Assembly (NCBI GenBank): GCA_001687465.1
Contig: LVLI01000132.1
Span: forward strand, 62,001-126,000
Reading direction: 5' to 3'
Origin: Halocafeteria seosinensis
Lineage: Eukaryota; Sar; Bigyra; Bicosoecida
Length of the DNA stretch: 64,000 nucleotides
The position numbers were made by a program, and so were the translations under genes. Of this stretch, positions 63,636 through 64,000 are shown piece after piece (position 1 is the first letter of the stretch; each line of letters begins with the position of its first letter). The notes below the pieces were generated by a model that saw only the letters and a program-made list of their open reading frames with translations, was not told the DNA's origin and ran no database searches.

Positions 63636-64000
63636 TGTTTATCCTCCCTTAAGTCTGCTCCACTTTCACAAAATAACAATATCCCAGTCAGTCCCAACGA
63701 TTTCGAACAACCGATAGACAGGGAAACTCTACAAGCGTAATGTTTGCTATCTTTTAGACCCACAAACCTGGCAGTTATATACACCTCTCTTTTCATGTCT
63801 TGTGGGGTGATTTGAAATTGAAATGAAATTTGAAATCGTTGCTTGAATTTGAAATCGAAAAAGTCTGCGAATTGTTTGCTCGGTAAAGGTCAAAACTCTC
63901 GACGAGTCGCANTCTTCNACTGAGGGGAGAAGAAGAGAAGTGTTACATAGTCGTTCTTTATGCATTACCGGCGTTCTATTTTTCGATAGATAGATGGAAT
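63636..64000. other. Upstream end of window, with two ambiguous bases
   Basis: The last 365 bp precede the CAF-1 p60 start and hold its promoter. Two N bases (63912 and 63918) mark low-quality sequence. AT-rich near-repeats (gaaatttgaaatcg, tgaatttgaaatcg) occur at about 63825-63860. No gene is supported. Confidence 0.5.

Overview
The window is nuclear DNA of a eukaryote. Nearly every recognisable gene is cut by short spliceosomal introns (mostly about 45-120 nt, GTAAGT/GTATGT-type donors, CAG acceptors), and I rebuilt the reading frames across them by hand. The gene set includes a myosin with IQ, ankyrin and WW modules, histidine-phosphotransfer (HPt) proteins, a cyclase/PAS/AGC-kinase fusion, an ERK7-type MAP kinase with a TDY loop and a CCDC13-like coiled-coil protein. 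This suggests a protist that probably makes cilia and keeps two-component-type phosphorelay modules. A stramenopile or another SAR-group lineage fits best, but that is inference and no species can be named.

Layout. 1-5.4 kb: end of a coiled-coil gene (+), a membrane alpha/beta hydrolase (-), and a weak two-exon hypothetical (+). 5.4-12.8 kb: the myosin (+) and a mitochondrial-type release-factor glutamine methyltransferase (+). 12.8-22.8 kb: a 3,224-residue protein (-) with the full 6TM-C1-6TM-C2 layout of animal-type transmembrane adenylyl cyclases, then a PAS domain and an AGC kinase. 23.4-26.6 kb: a Gfo/Idh/MocA oxidoreductase (-). 28.4-30.3 kb: an M20 metallopeptidase (+). 30.8-38.2 kb: two proteins of unknown function (+) flanking the CCDC13-like gene (-). 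38.2-40.5 kb: GINS subunit Psf3 and ALG14 (both -). 40.8-44.3 kb: an acidic hypothetical (+) and ERK7/MAPK15 (+). 44.3-46 kb: non-coding, with an inverted-repeat-bounded element. 46-48.4 kb: GMP synthase (+). 49.2-53.8 kb: a tandem pair of double-HPt proteins (+). 53.8-59.3 kb: an OGT-like (GT41) glycosyltransferase with a signal peptide (-). 59.6-61.5 kb: a CDK5RAP3-like UFMylation factor (+). 61.6-63.6 kb: CAF-1 p60 (-).

Genes are packed tightly, and many convergent pairs are separated by only 9-120 bp. Most genes are unrelated housekeeping functions: replication and chromatin (Psf3, CAF-1), N-glycosylation (ALG14), nucleotide synthesis (GMP synthase), mitochondrial translation (PrmC). Signalling forms the thread worth following. 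The giant protein joins two cyclase folds that have lost key catalytic residues to a Rim15/Greatwall-like kinase, and a degenerate receiver-like domain sits inside that kinase's activation segment. About 27 kb away lie two HPt proteins, one ending in a CaaX box. Together they hint at a phosphorelay or cAMP-pathway-derived signalling apparatus that I do not recognise from described systems.
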